Positions 8,295 through 17,731 are shown, numbered from the stretch's first letter. The stretch is DNA of 53,937 nt from Natronospirillum sp. (GCF_022565775.1 NZ_JAIUMC010000013.1:1-53937); one strand, 5' to 3'. Translations and numbers: made by a program. The notes: a model not told the origin generated them from the letters alone.

Positions 8295-8339
8295 CCGTGA
8301 CAAAACTGTCATCAAACCGTCATGAATGGCCCTTATGCT
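8295..8339 (+). promoter_or_regulatory. Pho box and promoter of pstCAB-phoU
   Basis: CTGTCAT (8306-8312), CAAA, CCGTCAT (8317-8323) form a two-half-site Pho box. A weaker third repeat, CCGTGAC, lies one 11-bp turn upstream (8295-8301). TATGCT at 8334-8339 is a -10 exactly 10 bases after the box. Transcription would begin near 8346, inside the longest open frame of pstC, which shows that the ATG at 8322 cannot be the real start. Confidence 0.85.
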
Positions 8340-8381
8340 CCCCGCCATGACTCCTCCATGTCTTGCAACCGAGTAGCCACC

Positions 8382-10688
8382 ATGACTGATCTGGTTCGTA
8401 CCGAGGGCGACAACCTGCCCCCTGCACGCTCTCTGCTTCCTGACGCCGAAACCCGCATGCGACGCCGTAAGTGGCGCATGGTTCGGGATGGCATTTCTCG
8501 CTGGGGGATTACCGCCGCCGGCTTCGGCGTCATCTTTTCCCTGACGTTGATTTTCGCCTACCTCTTCTACGAAGTCGCGCCGATTCTGCGCGGTGCGCAG
8601 GTCAGCCCGCAGATCGAGTATGACATGCCCGGCCTGGCTGAAGGCGCCACTGTCAGCCACCTCGTCATGGAGCGCTACCGAACTCTTGGCGCTATGTATG
8701 CCGACGATGGCATGGTTACATTTTTTGAAATGACGGATGGCACAGTTCGGACTGCATTTCCTACCGAGTTTCCCGTAGGCACTCAGTCGACTTCGTTTGC
8801 CGCAGCCGAGCCCACACTGAATATCACGGCTTACGGTCTTAGCAACGGCCAGGCTATGGTACTGCAGCACGACTACGAGATCAGCTTTCCGGAAGGCAAC
8901 GTTCGACATATTGAGCCGCAGATACTGTATCCCTTTGGTGAAGATCCGATCACTCTGGACGAGCAAGGCCAACCGCTGGAGCTCTTGGCGGTGCAGAAAA
9001 CAGACCGCGGTGCGTCACGCCTTGGCCTGGCCGGGGTGACGGCGGATGAACGCCTTTTGCTGGCCATTCTCTCCACGCAGGAAAACATGATGACCGGCGA
9101 GGTCACCGTGAGCAGCAACCGTTTTACGTTGCCTGAAATCCCCGGCACGCCCGTCAAGTTGTTGCTCGACAAGGGCCTGCGCAACCTGTTTGTCGCCACA
9201 GACGATGGCATGCTGCACTATTACGACGTCAGCTCGCCAGCTCAGGCGCGACTGGTCAACAGCCTTGATGTGGGCGAGGGTGAAGCCATCACTGCGATGG
9301 ATTTCCTGGTCGGCTCCATATCGGTCATTACAGGTACCGCCGACGGCCGGCTGATGCAATCTTTCGTGGTCCGGGATGCGGCCAACGAGCGCACGCTCAG
9401 GTCTGTACGCACTTTTGACCAGCATCCCGGTGCCATACGGGTGATTACCCCTGAGTACACGCGCAAGGGCTTCATCGTCGGCGACGAGACCGGCACCCTG
9501 GGCATTCATTACGGCACCTCGTCACGCACACTGCTCAAGAAGTCGATGTACGAGAATGCGGTCGAGAATATTGCCATTGATCCGCGGGTACGTGCACTGC
9601 TGACCGTTGGTGAGACCGGACGCGTGCAGGTCTCTACGCTTTGGAACCAGCACCCTCAGTTGTCGTTCAAGGCACTGTGGAACCGGGTCTGGTATGAAGG
9701 TCAGGCCGAGCCGGAGTTCACTTGGCAGTCATCGGCAGCGCGTGACGAGGTAGAGTCCAAGTTCAGCCTGGCACCTCTGACCCTGGGTACCATCAAGGCT
9801 GCCTTCTACGCCATGCTCTTTGCCATGCCGCTGGGTTTGCTCGGTGCCATCTATACGGCCTACTTCATGACGCCTAAGCTGCGCGGTGCGGTCAAGCCGG
9901 TGATCGAGGTCATGGAGGCGCTGCCTACCGTCATCCTGGGCTTTCTGGCCGGCCTCTGGCTGGCGCCCTTCCTCGAAAGCCATTTGCCGGCAGTGTTTGC
10001 CATACTGATCTTTATGCCTCTGTCGATGATCGGCATGGCGGCCCTGTGGAAGTTTGCTCCCGGGCCACTGAAGCGTATTTTCCCGGCAGGCTGGGAGTTT
10101 GTGGTGGTGATCCCGATCATCCTGCTGATCGGCTGGCTGTCCGTCTACACCAGTCCGTTTGTCGAGATTGCCTTCTTTGACGGCAGCATGCGTCAGTGGC
10201 TGACCGACAACGACATCACCTATGACCAGCGCAACGCCCTCGTGGTCGGAATCGCCATGGGCTTCGCCGTCATCCCGACCATCTACTCGATTGCCGAGGA
10301 CGCGGTATTCAATGTGCCCAAGCACCTGACTCAGGGGTCGCTGGCTCTGGGGGCCACTTCCTGGCAGACCGTGGTCGGCGTGGTTATCCCCACGGCCAGC
10401 CCGGGCATGTTCTCGGCCATCATGATTGGCATGGGCCGGGCCGTCGGTGAAACCATGATCGTGCTGATGGCCACCGGCAACAGCCCCATCATGAATTTCA
10501 ATATCTTCGAGGGCATGCGCACCCTGTCGGCCAATATCGCCGTCGAGCTACCGGAAACGGCAGTGGGCAGTTCCCACTTCCGCATCTTGTTCCTGGCCGC
10601 TTTGGTGCTGTTTGTGCTCACCTTCGTCCTCAATACCGCCGCAGAAATCGTGCGGCAGCGCCTGCGTCGCAAGTACAGCAGCCTTTAA
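8382..10688 (+). CDS. pstC: Phosphate ABC transporter permease PstC with large periplasmic domain
   Basis: A 768-residue membrane subunit of the Pst phosphate importer. I place the start at ATG 8382 (MTDLVRTEGD), because the upstream ATG at 8322 lies inside the Pho box; ATG 8358 is an alternative. A first membrane helix (about residues 42-65) is followed by a roughly 400-residue extracytoplasmic region. It is rich in short beta-type repeats (NLFVATDDGMLHYYDV, GSISVITGTADGRLM) that suggest a beta-propeller. The conserved permease core begins near residue 470 (FYAMLFAMPLGLLG, EALPTVILGFLAGLW) and includes the ATPase-contacting loop LGATSWQTVVGVVIP. The classical E. coli PstC is about 320 residues; long versions are known in marine and pseudomonad lineages. 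pstA follows after 15 bases. Confidence 0.9.
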   Translation: MTDLVRTEGDNLPPARSLLPDAETRMRRRKWRMVRDGISRWGITAAGFGVIFSLTLIFAYLFYEVAPILRGAQVSPQIEYDMPGLAEGATVSHLVMERYRTLGAMYADDGMVTFFEMTDGTVRTAFPTEFPVGTQSTSFAAAEPTLNITAYGLSNGQAMVLQHDYEISFPEGNVRHIEPQILYPFGEDPITLDEQGQPLELLAVQKTDRGASRLGLAGVTADERLLLAILSTQENMMTGEVTVSSNRFTLPEIPGTPVKLLLDKGLRNLFVATDDGMLHYYDVSSPAQARLVNSLDVGEGEAITAMDFLVGSISVITGTADGRLMQSFVVRDAANERTLRSVRTFDQHPGAIRVITPEYTRKGFIVGDETGTLGIHYGTSSRTLLKKSMYENAVENIAIDPRVRALLTVGETGRVQVSTLWNQHPQLSFKALWNRVWYEGQAEPEFTWQSSAARDEVESKFSLAPLTLGTIKAAFYAMLFAMPLGLLGAIYTAYFMTPKLRGAVKPVIEVMEALPTVILGFLAGLWLAPFLESHLPAVFAILIFMPLSMIGMAALWKFAPGPLKRIFPAGWEFVVVIPIILLIGWLSVYTSPFVEIAFFDGSMRQWLTDNDITYDQRNALVVGIAMGFAVIPTIYSIAEDAVFNVPKHLTQGSLALGATSWQTVVGVVIPTASPGMFSAIMIGMGRAVGETMIVLMATGNSPIMNFNIFEGMRTLSANIAVELPETAVGSSHFRILFLAALVLFVLTFVLNTAAEIVRQRLRRKYSSL

Positions 10689-10703
10689 GGAGCATAACGA
10701 ATC

Positions 10704-12380
10704 ATGAAGAACTGGTTTCGTAGTGGCACCCCCTGGATCTGGCTGACCGGCGGCGCAGTGGCGCTCAGTCTGGTCATGGTCATCGGCGTTGTGGGTCTGA
10801 TCGCCGTGCGCGGGTTGTCCCACTTCTGGCCCGCGCCAGTAATCGCCGTTGAAATAGAAAATCTGCAGACCGGAGAAATGCGACGCGTTCTGGGTCAGAT
10901 CTCGCGCTCTGAGACAGTGCCCGCTCAGGTGGCTGCGGATGCAGGCAACTATATCCCCGAAGATCGATTTGACACCCTGGTCACACGCTATCTGTTCAAG
11001 GTCGGCAACCGGGATCAGATGGGTGCCGACTTTGTCTGGCATACCGATCTGGGCATGGGTGAGTTTGCCTATCCGGATCAGGCCCTGGTACTGGAGCGCA
11101 GGGAGTGGGGTGACTTTTTCGGTTATCCCGAGGCGTTGCTGGTGGATGGCGAGGAAGTATTGACCGCTGACGATCCGGATTTTCTGTCTGAATTACAGGA
11201 CCTGGTCGAGCGGAGTCTGACGCTGCATGATGATATCCGCCGGATAGAGCGGGGCGAAGTCGGTGAAATCAATCGCCAGTTGGAGCAATTGCGCCGGGAT
11301 CTGCGCCGCCTTGACATCAACAATGTGACGGGCAATGCCCGCGCCGAGGAAGAGGCCCGGGTGGCCGCCGAGCGGGCGCGGCTCGACGCCGAGTATGATG
11401 TGTTGCGGGCCGAGCTGGACGTTCTGTATGCGAGTACCCGCCGCGATACGCTGCGCATGCGCATGAGTGACGATCGCACGGTATCCATACCGCTGGCGCA
11501 GATCATGCGCGTGACTCAGCCCAACAATATGTCGGTACCGGCCAAAATGGCCGAATACGCGGACCGTTTCTGGACCTTTGTCTCCAGCGAACCACGCGAG
11601 GCCAATACCGAGGGGGGCATCTTCCCGGCCCTGTTCGGAACCGTGACTATGGTGATGGTGATGTCGGTCATGGTGACGCCGTTCGGCGTGCTGGCGGCCA
11701 TCTACCTGCGGGAATATGCCAAGCAGGGGCCAATTACCCGTGCCATTCGTATCTCGGTTTACAATCTGGCCGGTGTGCCTTCGATTGTATTCGGGGTTTT
11801 CGGTCTCGGTTTCTTCGTCTACTTTCTGGGCGGCAATATCGACCAGTTGTTTTTCCCCGAAGCGCTGCCGCGGCCAACCTTTGGTTCGCCGGGTCTGTTC
11901 TGGGCGTCTCTGACCCTGGCGCTGCTCACGCTGCCGGTGGTCATCGTGTCGACCGAAGAGGGCCTGGCACGGATCCCCAGCACCATCCGTCAGGGCTCGC
12001 TGGCCCTGGGGGCTACCAAGTCGGAAACCCTGTGGAAGGTGGTGGTGCCGCTGTCCACGCCGGCCATGATGACCGGCCTGATTCTGGCCATTGCCCGGGC
12101 AGCCGGCGAAGTGGCACCGCTGATGCTGGTGGGTGTAGTCAAGCTGGCGCCGTCGCTTCCCATCGATGGCAACTTCCCCTACATCCATCTGGAACGCCAG
12201 TTCATGCACCTCGGGTTCCACATCTATGACGTCGGCTTCCAAAGCCCCAATGTCGAGGCAGCGCGGCCGCTGGTCTATGCCACGGCACTGGTACTGATCC
12301 TGCTGATCATCGTGCTCAACCTGACGGCCATCAGCATCCGAAATCACCTGCGCGAAAAATATCGCAGCGAAACTGATTAA
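10704..12380 (+). CDS. pstA: Phosphate ABC transporter permease PstA with coiled-coil insert
   Basis: A 558-residue second membrane subunit of the Pst importer, preceded by TAAGGAG that overlaps the end of pstC. One membrane helix near residues 10-32 is followed by about 270 extracytoplasmic residues, including a charged heptad-rich coiled coil at about 165-250 (INRQLEQLRRDLRRLD, ARVAAERARLDAEYD). The permease core starts near residue 305 (TEGGIFPALFGTVTMVMVMS) and has the EAA-like loop LGATKSETLWKVVVPLS. Classical PstA proteins are about 295 residues, so the insert nearly doubles the size, in parallel with PstC. The two inserts may contact each other or PstS; that is inference. Confidence 0.9.
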   Translation: MKNWFRSGTPWIWLTGGAVALSLVMVIGVVGLIAVRGLSHFWPAPVIAVEIENLQTGEMRRVLGQISRSETVPAQVAADAGNYIPEDRFDTLVTRYLFKVGNRDQMGADFVWHTDLGMGEFAYPDQALVLERREWGDFFGYPEALLVDGEEVLTADDPDFLSELQDLVERSLTLHDDIRRIERGEVGEINRQLEQLRRDLRRLDINNVTGNARAEEEARVAAERARLDAEYDVLRAELDVLYASTRRDTLRMRMSDDRTVSIPLAQIMRVTQPNNMSVPAKMAEYADRFWTFVSSEPREANTEGGIFPALFGTVTMVMVMSVMVTPFGVLAAIYLREYAKQGPITRAIRISVYNLAGVPSIVFGVFGLGFFVYFLGGNIDQLFFPEALPRPTFGSPGLFWASLTLALLTLPVVIVSTEEGLARIPSTIRQGSLALGATKSETLWKVVVPLSTPAMMTGLILAIARAAGEVAPLMLVGVVKLAPSLPIDGNFPYIHLERQFMHLGFHIYDVGFQSPNVEAARPLVYATALVLILLIIVLNLTAISIRNHLREKYRSETD

Positions 12381-12413
12381 CGGTTCGACTTCAACGAATT
12401 GAGAGATATGACC

Positions 12414-13259
12414 ATGACTGAGAATACGACACCAACCCCCCGTGGGGCTTTTGTGAAGGCTGAAGAACTCAGCAAGCCGCGTGAGAAGCTGAACCTGTCG
12501 CGGGAAAAAATCAAGCTGGACGTTCAGGACCTGCGCCTGCAGTACGGCAAGGACGAAGCCTTGAAGGGCATCACCCTGGGCATTCCCGAAAAGCGGGTGA
12601 CGGCTTTTATCGGGCCTTCCGGTTGCGGCAAGTCGACCTTGCTGCGCTGCTTCAATCGCATGAACGACCTGGTGGATATCTGCCGCATTCAGGGCAAGAT
12701 CCTGATGGATGGCAACAATATCTATGAGCCTGACGTGGATGTGGCAGAGCTGCGGCGCCAGATCGGGATGGTGTTCCAGAAGCCGAACCCGTTTCCCAAG
12801 ACCATCTACGAAAACGTCGCCTACGGTCTGCGCCTGCAGGGTGTCAACGACCGGCGCACGCTGGACGAGGTGGTCGAGAACAGCCTGCGTGGTGCAGCAC
12901 TCTGGGATGAGGTGAAAGACCGCCTGCAGGACAACGCATTCGGGTTGTCAGGTGGTCAGCAGCAGCGCCTGGTGATTGCCCGCGCCATTGCCATAGAGCC
13001 GGAGGTGCTGCTGCTCGATGAGCCAGCGTCGGCCCTCGACCCGATCTCAACACTGAAGATCGAGGAGCTGATCAACCAGCTCAAGACCCGGTACACCATC
13101 GTCATCGTGACCCACAACATGCAGCAGGCGGCGCGGGTGTCCGACTACACCGCCTTCATGTATATGGGCGACATGGTGGAGTACGGGGTCACCAACGACA
13201 TGTTCACCAACCCGAAAGAAAAGCAGACCAACGATTACATTACCGGGAGGTTTGGCTGA
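12414..13259 (+). CDS. pstB: Phosphate ABC transporter ATP-binding protein PstB
   Basis: A 281-residue ATPase of the Pst importer. It has Walker A (GPSGCGKST), the ABC signature (LSGGQQQR) and Walker B with the catalytic Glu ([12 protein letters not shown]), plus the PstB-typical [20 protein letters not shown]. The best start is ATG 12414 ([11 protein letters not shown]), with GAGAG at 12401-12405 at proper spacing; TTG 12399 and ATG 12408 are in frame but too close to that site. About 40 unusual polar residues precede the ABC domain. The TGA stop overlaps the phoU start (TGATG), a coupling that fits joint regulation of transport and PhoR signalling. Confidence 0.93.
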   Translation: MTENTTPTPRGAFVKAEELSKPREKLNLSREKIKLDVQDLRLQYGKDEALKGITLGIPEKRVTAFIGPSGCGKSTLLRCFNRMNDLVDICRIQGKILMDGNNIYEPDVDVAELRRQIGMVFQKPNPFPKTIYENVAYGLRLQGVNDRRTLDEVVENSLRGAALWDEVKDRLQDNAFGLSGGQQQRLVIARAIAIEPEVLLLDEPASALDPISTLKIEELINQLKTRYTIVIVTHNMQQAARVSDYTAFMYMGDMVEYGVTNDMFTNPKEKQTNDYITGRFG

Positions 13260-13984
13260 TGGACGCAATGAACCTGAGCACGCACATTTCCTCGAAATTC
13301 AACGAGGAGCTGGAGCTGGTCCGCAACGAAGTCCTGGCCATGGGTGGCATGGTCGAACAGCAGGTACGGGACGCGCTGACGGCTGCGGTCGAGTCGGACA
13401 ACAAGCTGGCGCAGGCAGTACTGTCTTCGGATGCGCGCATCAATGAAATCGAAATGCGCATTGATGAAGATTGCGCACGCATTATCGCCAAGCGACAGCC
13501 CACGGCCGGTGACCTTCGCCTGATGCTGGTGATCATGAAGGCTATTGGTGATCTGGAGCGCATCGGTGACGAGGCTGAGCGCATTGCCAAGGTGGCTCTG
13601 GAGTCCTTCAGCAACAAACAGCAGAAAGATCTGCTGGGCAATGTCGATAATCTGGGTCGGCTCGTACTGGCCATGCTGCGCGACACGCTGGACGCCTTTG
13701 CCCGCATGGATGTGGAAGCCGCCCTGAAAGTGCATCAGGAAGATCAGCGGGTCGACCGTGAATACGAGGCGCTGATGCGTTTGCTGATGACCTACATGAT
13801 GGAGGATTCCCGGTCGATCCCGAAGATCCTGAACGTCATGTGGGCAGTGCGCTCGCTGGAGCGCATCGGCGACCGTTGCCAGAATGTCTGCGAATATATC
13901 ATGTACCTGGTCAAGGGTACGGATGTACGCCACATCGAATACGAAGAAATGGAAGAAAAAATGCGCGGAGACGAGGAGGAGTAA
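13259..13984 (+). CDS. phoU: Phosphate signalling regulator PhoU
   Basis: A 241-residue cytoplasmic protein with the two PhoU three-helix repeats. Each carries the metal-binding E/D-rich signature: LERIGDEAERIAKVA near residue 100 and LERIGDRCQNVCEYIMY near 200. PhoU signals phosphate sufficiency from PstSCAB to the PhoR kinase and represses the Pho regulon. Its start overlaps the pstB stop. The C-terminus is acidic (EEMEEKMRGDEEE). It is the last gene of the pst operon; a 481-base gap follows before phoB. Confidence 0.93.
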   Translation: MDAMNLSTHISSKFNEELELVRNEVLAMGGMVEQQVRDALTAAVESDNKLAQAVLSSDARINEIEMRIDEDCARIIAKRQPTAGDLRLMLVIMKAIGDLERIGDEAERIAKVALESFSNKQQKDLLGNVDNLGRLVLAMLRDTLDAFARMDVEAALKVHQEDQRVDREYEALMRLLMTYMMEDSRSIPKILNVMWAVRSLERIGDRCQNVCEYIMYLVKGTDVRHIEYEEMEEKMRGDEEE

Positions 13985-13993
13985 CCTCCCGGG

Positions 13994-14182
13994 CCTGTAG
14001 GCTGTGAGGTAAGCCACGCGCTGCGTGTGTGATAGGCCAGGGATGTCTCCGGGTTCAGGGCCCGACCGGTCAGCAACCCGCGAACAGTGGTGCCTCGTTC
14101 TGTAGGCCAACGACGTCAGTCGTGCCCGGCGCCGTCAGGCGCCCTGTCGGGCACATAGCGTGGCTTACGCCACTGGCCTACA
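13994..14182. repeat. Nested GTAG-headed palindromic repeats, copy set B
   Basis: Between phoU and phoB the DNA is built from interleaved inverted repeats. GTAAGCCACGC (14009-14019) pairs exactly with GCGTGGCTTAC (14158-14168). TGTAGGCCA (14101-14109) pairs with TGGCCTACA (14174-14182). Inside these, GTGCCCG (14122-14128) pairs with CGGGCAC (14148-14154), and GGCGCC occurs at 14128-14133 and again at 14138-14143. CCTGTAGGCTGTG at 13994-14006 repeats a segment upstream of pstC. No open frame of interest lies here; the rest of the 13985-14465 gap is the next repeat and the phoB promoter. Confidence 0.75.
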
Positions 14183-14220
14183 ACGCTCAGACATCTGTTC
14201 CGCTGATCCTCCGTGGCCTA

Positions 14221-14280
14221 GCGCGGCCAAGGCACGCGCCTACAAGGTGGCATTGTTGTAGGCGCGTGCCTTGGCCGCGC
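14221..14280. repeat. Perfect 25-bp inverted repeat (REP-like hairpin)
   Basis: Bases 14221-14245 are the exact reverse complement of 14256-14280, separated by a 10-base loop (GGTGGCATTG). The right arm starts TTGTAGGCGCGTGCC and extends to match 26 bases of the repeat at 8252-8277 exactly. The arrangement, a tail-to-head pair of GTAG-headed palindromes, is that of a BIME-type mosaic element. Confidence 0.85.
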
Positions 14281-14388
14281 TCGGCGGCGACAGCCGCCCA
14301 AAGGGTGCAAGTGACTCTGAAGGTGCGGCCTGTCTCAGAAAGTTGGCCTTCAGCCTTTGGCGACAACCTGACCACAGCAGATGACATT

Positions 14389-14435
14389 CCAGTGACGGCC
14401 TGTCACATTACTGTCATTAATCTGCGCTTCAATAG
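14389..14435 (+). promoter_or_regulatory. Pho box and promoter of phoBR
   Basis: CTGTCAC (14400-14406), ATTA, CTGTCAT (14411-14417) form a strong Pho box. A degenerate third unit (CCAGTGA, 14389-14395) lies 11 bp upstream. A weak -10 such as CAATAG (14430-14435) follows at suitable distance. It implies that PhoB activates its own gene. Confidence 0.85.
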
Positions 14436-14465
14436 ACAAAAGAATCCCTCACTGAGGATTGCCCA

Positions 14466-15173
14466 ATGTCTGATCGAACCATACTGGTCGTTGACGACGA
14501 ACAGCCCATCCGCGAGATGATAGCCTCGGCACTCGAGATGGCAGGCTATGTAGCCCTTGAGGCGGCAGACGCCAAAACCGCTCACAGCCTGATTGTCGAC
14601 CAGAAGCCGGACCTGATTTTGCTCGACTGGATGCTGCCCAACACCAGCGGCATAGAGTTGGCACGGCGTCTCAAGAAAGACGAACTGACGTCCGAAATCC
14701 CCATTATCATGCTCACCGCCAAAGGCGAAGAAGACCACAAGGTCCAGGGCCTGGAAGCCGGTGCGGACGACTACATCACCAAGCCCTTTTCACCCCGGGA
14801 ACTGGTGGCTCGCCTGAAAGCCGTGCTGCGCCGCACCACACCGGCCGGGGTAGAACAACCGGTAGAGATTCAGGGCCTGCGCCTCGACCCGGTCAGCCAC
14901 CGGGTCACGTCCAATGGGCGCCATGTGGCCATGGGCCCGACTGAATTCCGCCTGCTGCAATTTTTCATGACGCATCTCGAGCGGGCCTATTCTCGCTCTC
15001 AGTTGCTTGATCAGGTGTGGGGCGGTAATGTCTACGTGGACGAGCGTACCGTTGATGTTCATATCCGGCGGTTGCGCAAGGCCCTGGGTGAAGAGCACAG
15101 CCGCATGATCCAGACCGTGCGGGGTACCGGTTACCGCTTTTCGGAGCATGTTGAAAACCTGAATGCAGAATGA
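14466..15173 (+). CDS. phoB: Phosphate regulon response regulator PhoB
   Basis: A 235-residue OmpR-type response regulator. The receiver domain (about 1-120) has the acidic pocket VVDDEQ, the phosphorylated Asp54 in LILLDWMLP, and the conserved Lys in [14 protein letters not shown]. The winged-helix DNA-binding domain (about 135-230) ends with the typical [12 protein letters not shown] and TVRGTGYRF. It should bind the Pho boxes seen before pstS, pstC and phoB. The gene overlaps phoR by 11 bases. Confidence 0.95.
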   Translation: MSDRTILVVDDEQPIREMIASALEMAGYVALEAADAKTAHSLIVDQKPDLILLDWMLPNTSGIELARRLKKDELTSEIPIIMLTAKGEEDHKVQGLEAGADDYITKPFSPRELVARLKAVLRRTTPAGVEQPVEIQGLRLDPVSHRVTSNGRHVAMGPTEFRLLQFFMTHLERAYSRSQLLDQVWGGNVYVDERTVDVHIRRLRKALGEEHSRMIQTVRGTGYRFSEHVENLNAE

Positions 15174-16476
15174 CCGACGCAAGCGCCTGTACCGGCGCCT
15201 TATCCTGTTCTATCTGGCAGTACTGGTAACCGGCTACTGGACAGGGTATTTCTGGCCGCTCCTGGCCTGTGTTTTGGGGCTTCATCTCTTCTGGTATATG
15301 GTCCAGATCCACTGGCTGCTGGATTGGCTGCACGAGTTCGAAACCACCGAGCCGCATCGAGGGCATGGTGTCTGGGGCGACATTCTCGATTATCTTTGGC
15401 GCTTTCGGCGCAGTCAGCGAACCGAATTGCGACGCTTGGAAAAGAACCTGCAGCGGGTCGAAAAAACCGTCGAGAGTCTATCTGACGGACTCATCGTCAT
15501 TACCCGCCAGGGCGAGCTGCAATGGTGGAATGTCGCGGCCCAGCAGATGCTGGGATTTCGTGGTGACGATATCGGCCAGGCCCTGACCAATCTGGTGCGA
15601 GACCCGCGCTTTGTAAACTGGTTCCATCAGAACCGGCGCCATCAAACCTATGTGATGACGCACCCACGGTCGTTGCGGGTGCTGCAGTTTACCAACAACC
15701 GCCATGCGGCCGGCAATCGCCTGTTGCTGGTGCAGGATATCACCCGCCTGCGCCAACTGGAGCAGATGCGTCAGGACTTCGTGGCCAATGCGTCACATGA
15801 GCTGCGTACGCCCTTGACTGTACTCCAGGGTTATCTGGAGGGCTTCTCCGACAACCGTGAGAGCCTGCCGCCCAGAACCCATCGCGCCATAGACCAGATG
15901 CAGAGCCAGACCCGGCGCATGGTCAATCTGGTCAATGATCTGATGCTGCTCACCCGACTCGACAACGCAGATGACCAAGTACCACAGGAAGTGGTGGATG
16001 TACCGGAGTTGCTGGAGCAGATCGCCGGCGATGCGCGTGAGCTGTCAGGCGAGAAGGCCCATGAAATTCGCCTGGATTGTGCGACGAAAGCACGTGTGCG
16101 CGGCAGCGAGAATGAATTGCGCTCGGCTTTCTCCAATCTGGTGTTCAACGCGGTCAACTATACTCAGCCTGGTGGCGAAATCGTGTTGTCCTGGCGTCAG
16201 GAGGGGACCAAGGCCTGCCTGGCGGTCTCCGACAATGGCATTGGCATCGCACCACAGGACATCCCGCGGCTGACCGAGCGCTTCTACCGGGCGGATCCGG
16301 GCCGATCTTCAGAAACAGGAGGCACCGGCCTTGGTCTGGCGATCGTCAAGAACACTCTGGCGCGCCACGATGCCAGCCTGGAGATCAAAAGTACCCCGGG
16401 GAAGGGCAGCACCTTTACCTGCTACTTTCCGGCAAGTCGCCTGGTGAAAACCGGCCCCATGCCCCAGTATCGCTGA
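15163..16476 (+). CDS. phoR: Phosphate regulon sensor histidine kinase PhoR
   Basis: A 437-residue membrane histidine kinase. Two closely spaced N-terminal membrane segments (about 12-50) have almost no periplasmic loop, as expected for PhoR. A PAS domain (about 95-190) leads into the phospho-acceptor helix [20 protein letters not shown] near residue 210. The ATPase domain has an N box ([10 protein letters not shown]), DNGIGI and [10 protein letters not shown]. It phosphorylates PhoB under phosphate limitation, and PhoU with PstSCAB is the presumed upstream sensor. Confidence 0.95.
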   Translation: MQNDRRKRLYRRLILFYLAVLVTGYWTGYFWPLLACVLGLHLFWYMVQIHWLLDWLHEFETTEPHRGHGVWGDILDYLWRFRRSQRTELRRLEKNLQRVEKTVESLSDGLIVITRQGELQWWNVAAQQMLGFRGDDIGQALTNLVRDPRFVNWFHQNRRHQTYVMTHPRSLRVLQFTNNRHAAGNRLLLVQDITRLRQLEQMRQDFVANASHELRTPLTVLQGYLEGFSDNRESLPPRTHRAIDQMQSQTRRMVNLVNDLMLLTRLDNADDQVPQEVVDVPELLEQIAGDARELSGEKAHEIRLDCATKARVRGSENELRSAFSNLVFNAVNYTQPGGEIVLSWRQEGTKACLAVSDNGIGIAPQDIPRLTERFYRADPGRSSETGGTGLGLAIVKNTLARHDASLEIKSTPGKGSTFTCYFPASRLVKTGPMPQYR

Positions 16477-16490
16477 ATCGCGTCTGGTGG

Positions 16491-17057
16491 TCAGGCTGCT
16501 CTGGTCTCTTTGCTTTTTTGCCCCTCCTTCATGAAGGTGCGCACTTCCTGCAGCGGTATATGATCGCTGACATTCTGCGCGTACCAGACTCGTCGAATCA
16601 GGCCCTGCTCATCAATCAGAAAGTCGGCTGGGACCAGTTTTATGTGGGGGTTGTTGGAAGGCCTGCCGCCAGTGGCCAGGCCCTTGATAAAGGTCGGAAA
16701 GCGAAACAGCAGGGCCTTGAGCAGGGCTGAGCCAGAATGCTCGATACCATATTGGTTGTAGATGTCGAGATTGGGGTCAGCGAGCATGGTAAAGGGTCTT
16801 GGGTGGCGAGCAACAAATCGCCGCACCTGCTCATCGGTATCACTGAAAACCGCGATAATATCCAGATTCTGCGCTTTCCACTTGGGGTACTGTTGGGTCA
16901 GTTCATAGATTCGGAAGTTGCAGAACGGGCATCCGGCATCGCGAAAGAAGGACAGCATGACCCGTCTCCCTGCGTGATCGCTGAGGCGGAACGGGTTGCC
17001 GTAAATGTCTGTGGTATGGAAGTCAGTTGCCTGACAGGGGGCCTTCAATTTCATCAA
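16491..17057 (-). CDS. Peroxiredoxin-like redoxin family protein
   Basis: A 188-residue thioredoxin-fold protein of the AhpC/TSA-Redoxin group. The active-site stretch FFRDAGCPFCNFRIYEL places a CxxC pair at Cys43 and Cys46. It is preceded by the family's ATDFHTTDIYGNPFRLSDHAG strand region and followed by an LADPNLDIYNQYGIE segment. The usual peroxiredoxin PxxxTxxC motif is replaced by the CPFC pair, as in the family often called peroxiredoxin-like (BCP-like). No signal peptide is seen, so it is probably cytoplasmic. It converges on phoR, 14 bases away. Substrate and physiological role are unknown. Confidence 0.8.
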   Translation of the reverse strand: MMKLKAPCQATDFHTTDIYGNPFRLSDHAGRRVMLSFFRDAGCPFCNFRIYELTQQYPKWKAQNLDIIAVFSDTDEQVRRFVARHPRPFTMLADPNLDIYNQYGIEHSGSALLKALLFRFPTFIKGLATGGRPSNNPHIKLVPADFLIDEQGLIRRVWYAQNVSDHIPLQEVRTFMKEGQKSKETRAA

Positions 17058-17131
17058 TCATTGTCCCTGAATTGTTTTTGCACTGTCTCGTCGTCTACGC
17101 ATCAGTGGGTGAAGTCGATGATCCGGCTGTG

Positions 17132-17611
17132 TTAATCAGGTCGAAAGTGTGATCTGAGTCGCACATAAAGCACTCTGCGAACGCGGCAAACCAGTTCACC
17201 CTGCTCATCACGCACATAGACCACGAACTCGGGGAAATGTTTCTCGCCACTCGCCGTTGCTTTGCGAATAGAGTGTAAATCCTCGTCCTCGATATGGAAC
17301 TCGGCAGTCAGGCGCCCCTTGCCGGGGGCTATGTAGTCGATGTCAGCAAACTTGTCCCAGATCAGATAGCGGTCCCAGCCAAGACAGCCGAAGAGCAGCA
17401 AGGCAAACATTGGGTCCGTCATCGAAAACAGGCTGCCCCCATATTGGGAATTGTTGACATTGCGGGTCCAGGGGCGCCATTTGAGCTCTACCCGAGCATA
17501 GCGAAAGTCGTGGCTCAGCTCGGCAATGCGAATGCCACAGAAGAAAAAGGGGGGCCACAGATTCATGATCAGACGGAACAGAAACGGGTGACGAAAAAAC
17601 AGACTCTTCAT
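17132..17611 (-). CDS. DUF4442 hotdog-fold protein, putative thioesterase
   Basis: A 159-residue protein starting MKSLFFRHPFLFRLIMNLWP. The frame can be extended to 17680, but the extension reads as noise. The middle holds the DUF4442 core: ELKWRPWTRNVNNSQYGGSLFSMTDPM, given here only as landmarks (N-N, YGG, TDPM), with the C-terminal half rich in beta strands. DUF4442 proteins have a hotdog fold related to acyl-CoA thioesterases, but the reaction is unproved. It lies 74 bases upstream of the redoxin gene on the same strand, and the two may be co-transcribed. Confidence 0.75.
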   Translation of the reverse strand: MKSLFFRHPFLFRLIMNLWPPFFFCGIRIAELSHDFRYARVELKWRPWTRNVNNSQYGGSLFSMTDPMFALLLFGCLGWDRYLIWDKFADIDYIAPGKGRLTAEFHIEDEDLHSIRKATASGEKHFPEFVVYVRDEQGELVCRVRRVLYVRLRSHFRPD

Positions 17612-17731
17612 GTGCCGGGCCTCAACCCTCTGTGCTGAATGTGGCTGTGCAGTATAGAGAATGCTGGGCCTGAAGGTCATGCTAAAGCCAGGTGGGTCTG
17701 TTCAATCATGAAACCGGGTCATCAATCAGAT

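Noticed and set aside
8322..8381. Upstream start of pstC at 8322
   Set aside because: It lies within the Pho box and before the predicted transcription start, and adds residues with no family resemblance.
13985..14300. CRISPR-like array
   Set aside because: The repeats are inverted and nested, with no regular direct repeat-spacer periodicity and no cas genes.
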